Below are positions 56,664 through 58,437 of a stretch of DNA of 58,437 nt, piece after piece. Under the pieces are notes generated by a model. It was not told the DNA's origin and ran no database searches. It saw nothing but the letters and a program-made list of their open reading frames with translations. Every line of letters begins with the position of its first letter. The stretch's first letter is position 1. Made by a program: the position numbers and the translations under genes. Origin of the DNA: Sulfuricaulis sp. (GTDB taxonomy: Bacteria; Pseudomonadota; Gammaproteobacteria; Acidiferrobacterales; Sulfurifustaceae); NCBI RefSeq assembly GCF_024653915.1, contig NZ_JANLGY010000024.1, positions 1 to 58,437 of the forward strand, in the 5' to 3' direction.

Positions 56664-58430
56664 TCAAAGGATGTCGGCCCAACGCGGCGAAGCGGAGAAG
56701 GCGGCGTGGATGAGGCCGATGTGCGAATAGGCCTGGGGAAAATTGCCCCACATCCGCCGGGTCGCGGTTTCGCAGTCCTCCGAAAGCAGGCCGAGCGGCG
56801 AACTGGCGCTGAGCACATGGTTCATGACTTCTCGCGCCTCTCCAATCCGCCCGACCGTGGCGAGCGCTTCGACGAGCCAGAAACTGCACAGTATGAACGC
56901 CACGGTGGGTTGGCCGAACCCGTCGTCGGTGCGATAGCGCAGCAGCCAGCCGTCCTGCGAAAGGTTTTTCCAGATGGCGTTCAGGGTGCCTTGAATTCGT
57001 TCGTCGTTATGCGGCAAAAATCGCAGGCTCGCCATTTCAAGCAAGGAGGCGTCCAGGTCATTGCCGCCGTATGTGGCGACGAATGCGCCCAGCCCGGGGT
57101 TCCAGGCGTTCTCGACGATCTGCCGGTGAATGTGCGTGGCGGCGTTGCGGAACTCCGACGCGTGCGCCGGTGAATGCCGCCCGGCGATATTGGCCATGCG
57201 GTCGGCGGCGGCCCATGACATGAGACTGGAAAATGTCCGTGGTTTCTGTTCCAGCCGGTATTCCCAGATGCCGGCGTCGGGCGTTCCGGCAACGGCTATC
57301 GCTTTCCGGGCCAAACGTTCCAGCAGGGCATACGACGCCGGTGAGCGCTCCGCGCTGAATCGTTCGTCGAGAAAGACCGGAGCGAGCGCGAGCACCATTT
57401 CGCCGAATATGTCGTGTTGCGTCTGCAACGCCGCGGCATTGCCGACGCGCACCGGTCCGTCGCCGTTGAATCCGGGCCAGTGATCGAGGGTGCGTTCTTC
57501 CAGATCGGTTGTTCCGTCAATGCGGTAAATCGGCTTGAGCGTGAGTTCAGGATCGTTACCGGCGACATTCAACAAGAAATTGGTGAAGCTCTCACGTTCC
57601 TCGAAGTGGCCGAGCATGCGGAAGGCATCGAGGGCGTAGTAGGCGTCGCGCAGCCAGCAGTAACGATAGTCCCACGTCCGGCCGCTGCCCGGCGCTTCCG
57701 GAATGGAGGTTGTGACGGAGGCGGTGATGGCGCCGGTGTCCTCGAAACAATGCAATTTGAGCGCGAGCGCGGAACGGATAACTTCTTTCTGGTACATCGG
57801 CGGAATGTTGCAGCGCTTGATCCACCTCTGCCAGTAACGCATCGTGTCGTGCAGAAAACGCTCGCACAGGCCGGGCAGGGCTTCCTCGACCGGCGCGCCC
57901 CAGGCGAGCACCAGATGCCGCCGTTCGGTGAGCACGAAGGGTTGGCCGCCGAGATAGGAAGGGGGAATGTCGGTGGTGAGCCGCAGCGGGCTTTCGAAGC
58001 CCTCGAAACGAATGTGATTCGATCCCGGCAGGACCAGCGGTGCCGCTTTCGACCAGCCCAGGCGCGGTTCGCAAACCACGCGCACTTGCGGTGTTCCTTC
58101 GATCGGCTCGACGATGCGGTACAGTTGCGTGGGACGCGTGATGCGTTCGTACTGAACCAGCCGCGGCGCGAAATCGATTACACGAAACGACCCACTCGGA
58201 GTGCGGAACGTGGTTTCGAGCACGTTGGTGTTGCCGAGGTAACGTTGCGTGCCTTCCGCGCCATCGGGCGCGCCGACCGTGAATCGCCCGCCATTCTGTT
58301 CATCCAGCAACGTCGAGAACACCGGTTCGGAATCGAAACGCGGCAGGCAGCACCACACCACTTCGCCGGTGCGCGAGACCAGCGCCGAAAACTGGCAGTT
58401 CCCGATCAGACCTAGATTTTCGAGCCGCAT
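56664..58430 (-). CDS. Glycoside hydrolase family 15 protein (glucoamylase/trehalase-like)
   Basis: A 588-residue GH15 enzyme. The N-terminal super-sandwich domain (LGLIGNCQFSALVSRTGEVVW, DFAPRL) occupies the first 220 residues; the (alpha/alpha)6 barrel follows. RTWDYRYCWLRDAYYALDAF is the family signature. Catalytic acids should be E390 in GIWEYR and E551 in LLSEDCE, before GNFPQAYSHIGLI. Such cytosolic GH15 proteins hydrolyse trehalose, maltose or glycogen-derived oligosaccharides in bacteria. The start 7 bp from the window edge gives a normal N-terminus, though an upstream start outside the window cannot be excluded. Confidence 0.9.
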   Translation of the reverse strand: MRLENLGLIGNCQFSALVSRTGEVVWCCLPRFDSEPVFSTLLDEQNGGRFTVGAPDGAEGTQRYLGNTNVLETTFRTPSGSFRVIDFAPRLVQYERITRPTQLYRIVEPIEGTPQVRVVCEPRLGWSKAAPLVLPGSNHIRFEGFESPLRLTTDIPPSYLGGQPFVLTERRHLVLAWGAPVEEALPGLCERFLHDTMRYWQRWIKRCNIPPMYQKEVIRSALALKLHCFEDTGAITASVTTSIPEAPGSGRTWDYRYCWLRDAYYALDAFRMLGHFEERESFTNFLLNVAGNDPELTLKPIYRIDGTTDLEERTLDHWPGFNGDGPVRVGNAAALQTQHDIFGEMVLALAPVFLDERFSAERSPASYALLERLARKAIAVAGTPDAGIWEYRLEQKPRTFSSLMSWAAADRMANIAGRHSPAHASEFRNAATHIHRQIVENAWNPGLGAFVATYGGNDLDASLLEMASLRFLPHNDERIQGTLNAIWKNLSQDGWLLRYRTDDGFGQPTVAFILCSFWLVEALATVGRIGEAREVMNHVLSASSPLGLLSEDCETATRRMWGNFPQAYSHIGLIHAAFSASPRWADIL

Positions 58431-58437
58431 GCGTGAA

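Overview
The window is bacterial chromosome, GC-rich and densely coding, almost certainly from a gammaproteobacterium. Three blocks of conserved gene order point there: purB-mnmA-nudJ-rluE diverging from icd (as in Escherichia coli, but without hflD); icd-cspD-clpS-clpA-infA-bpt-aat (as in Pseudomonas); and bamD diverging from rluD-pgeF. A GnnA/GnnB-type gene pair, known from Acidithiobacillus, and a DsrE-like protein would suit a sulfur-oxidising relative (Acidiferrobacterales or similar). That finer placement is inference. I see no tRNA, rRNA, CRISPR array or intact transposase.

0-4.5 kb is accessory DNA followed by an envelope pair: a broken 3' copy of a short-chain dehydrogenase, a RelE/HigB-like toxin with Xre antitoxin, the intact dehydrogenase, then a sugar-nucleotide dehydrogenase and aminotransferase resembling GnnA/GnnB (amide-linked lipid A precursor). 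4.7-10.1 kb holds a PstS-like binding protein in operon with a membrane diguanylate cyclase, a membrane protein, a MIF-family tautomerase, a DUF938 methyltransferase and a second diguanylate cyclase. 10.1-14 kb carries a 203-bp MITE-like repeat, pyrD, an ACT-domain protein and ilvD.

14-23.7 kb is the least ordinary part: a small Arg-rich protein behind a near-consensus sigma-54 promoter, a PilZ protein, two zinc-ribbon paralogues, GspA/GspB-like genes without the rest of a type II secretion system, an EAL-domain remnant, a methyltransferase with an in-frame internal deletion, a secretin-like protein overlapping an NlpC/P60 lipoprotein, and two long gene-free stretches. 23.8-34.7 kb is housekeeping: purB, mnmA, nudJ, rluE, icd, cspD and a complete N-degron module (clpS, clpA, bpt, aat) with infA and a small unknown ORF. 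34.7-40.4 kb has a DUF482/GNAT-like protein and a TolC-MacA-MacB type efflux operon. 40.5-48.3 kb is sucC-sucD-nadE-glnB, bamD, rluD-pgeF and a ZIP transporter. 48.3-58.4 kb holds a DUF3015/DUF4105(Lnb-like)/lipoprotein-hydrolase cassette, a DsrE-like protein, nadC, two cation antiporters, an ArsR regulator and a GH15 hydrolase.

The strongest unexplained signal is a set of short palindromic elements. It includes two near-identical 203-bp MITE-like copies, one of them nested inside at least two more layers of inverted repeats between icd and cspD. A 139-bp TIR element lies beside arsR. Four intergenic hairpins have arms that are themselves 8-10-nt tandem repeats, and one of them supplies the stop codon of a gene. 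A palindrome-bearing 66-nt stretch lies in frame inside aat. Together they suggest ongoing invasion by non-autonomous elements.
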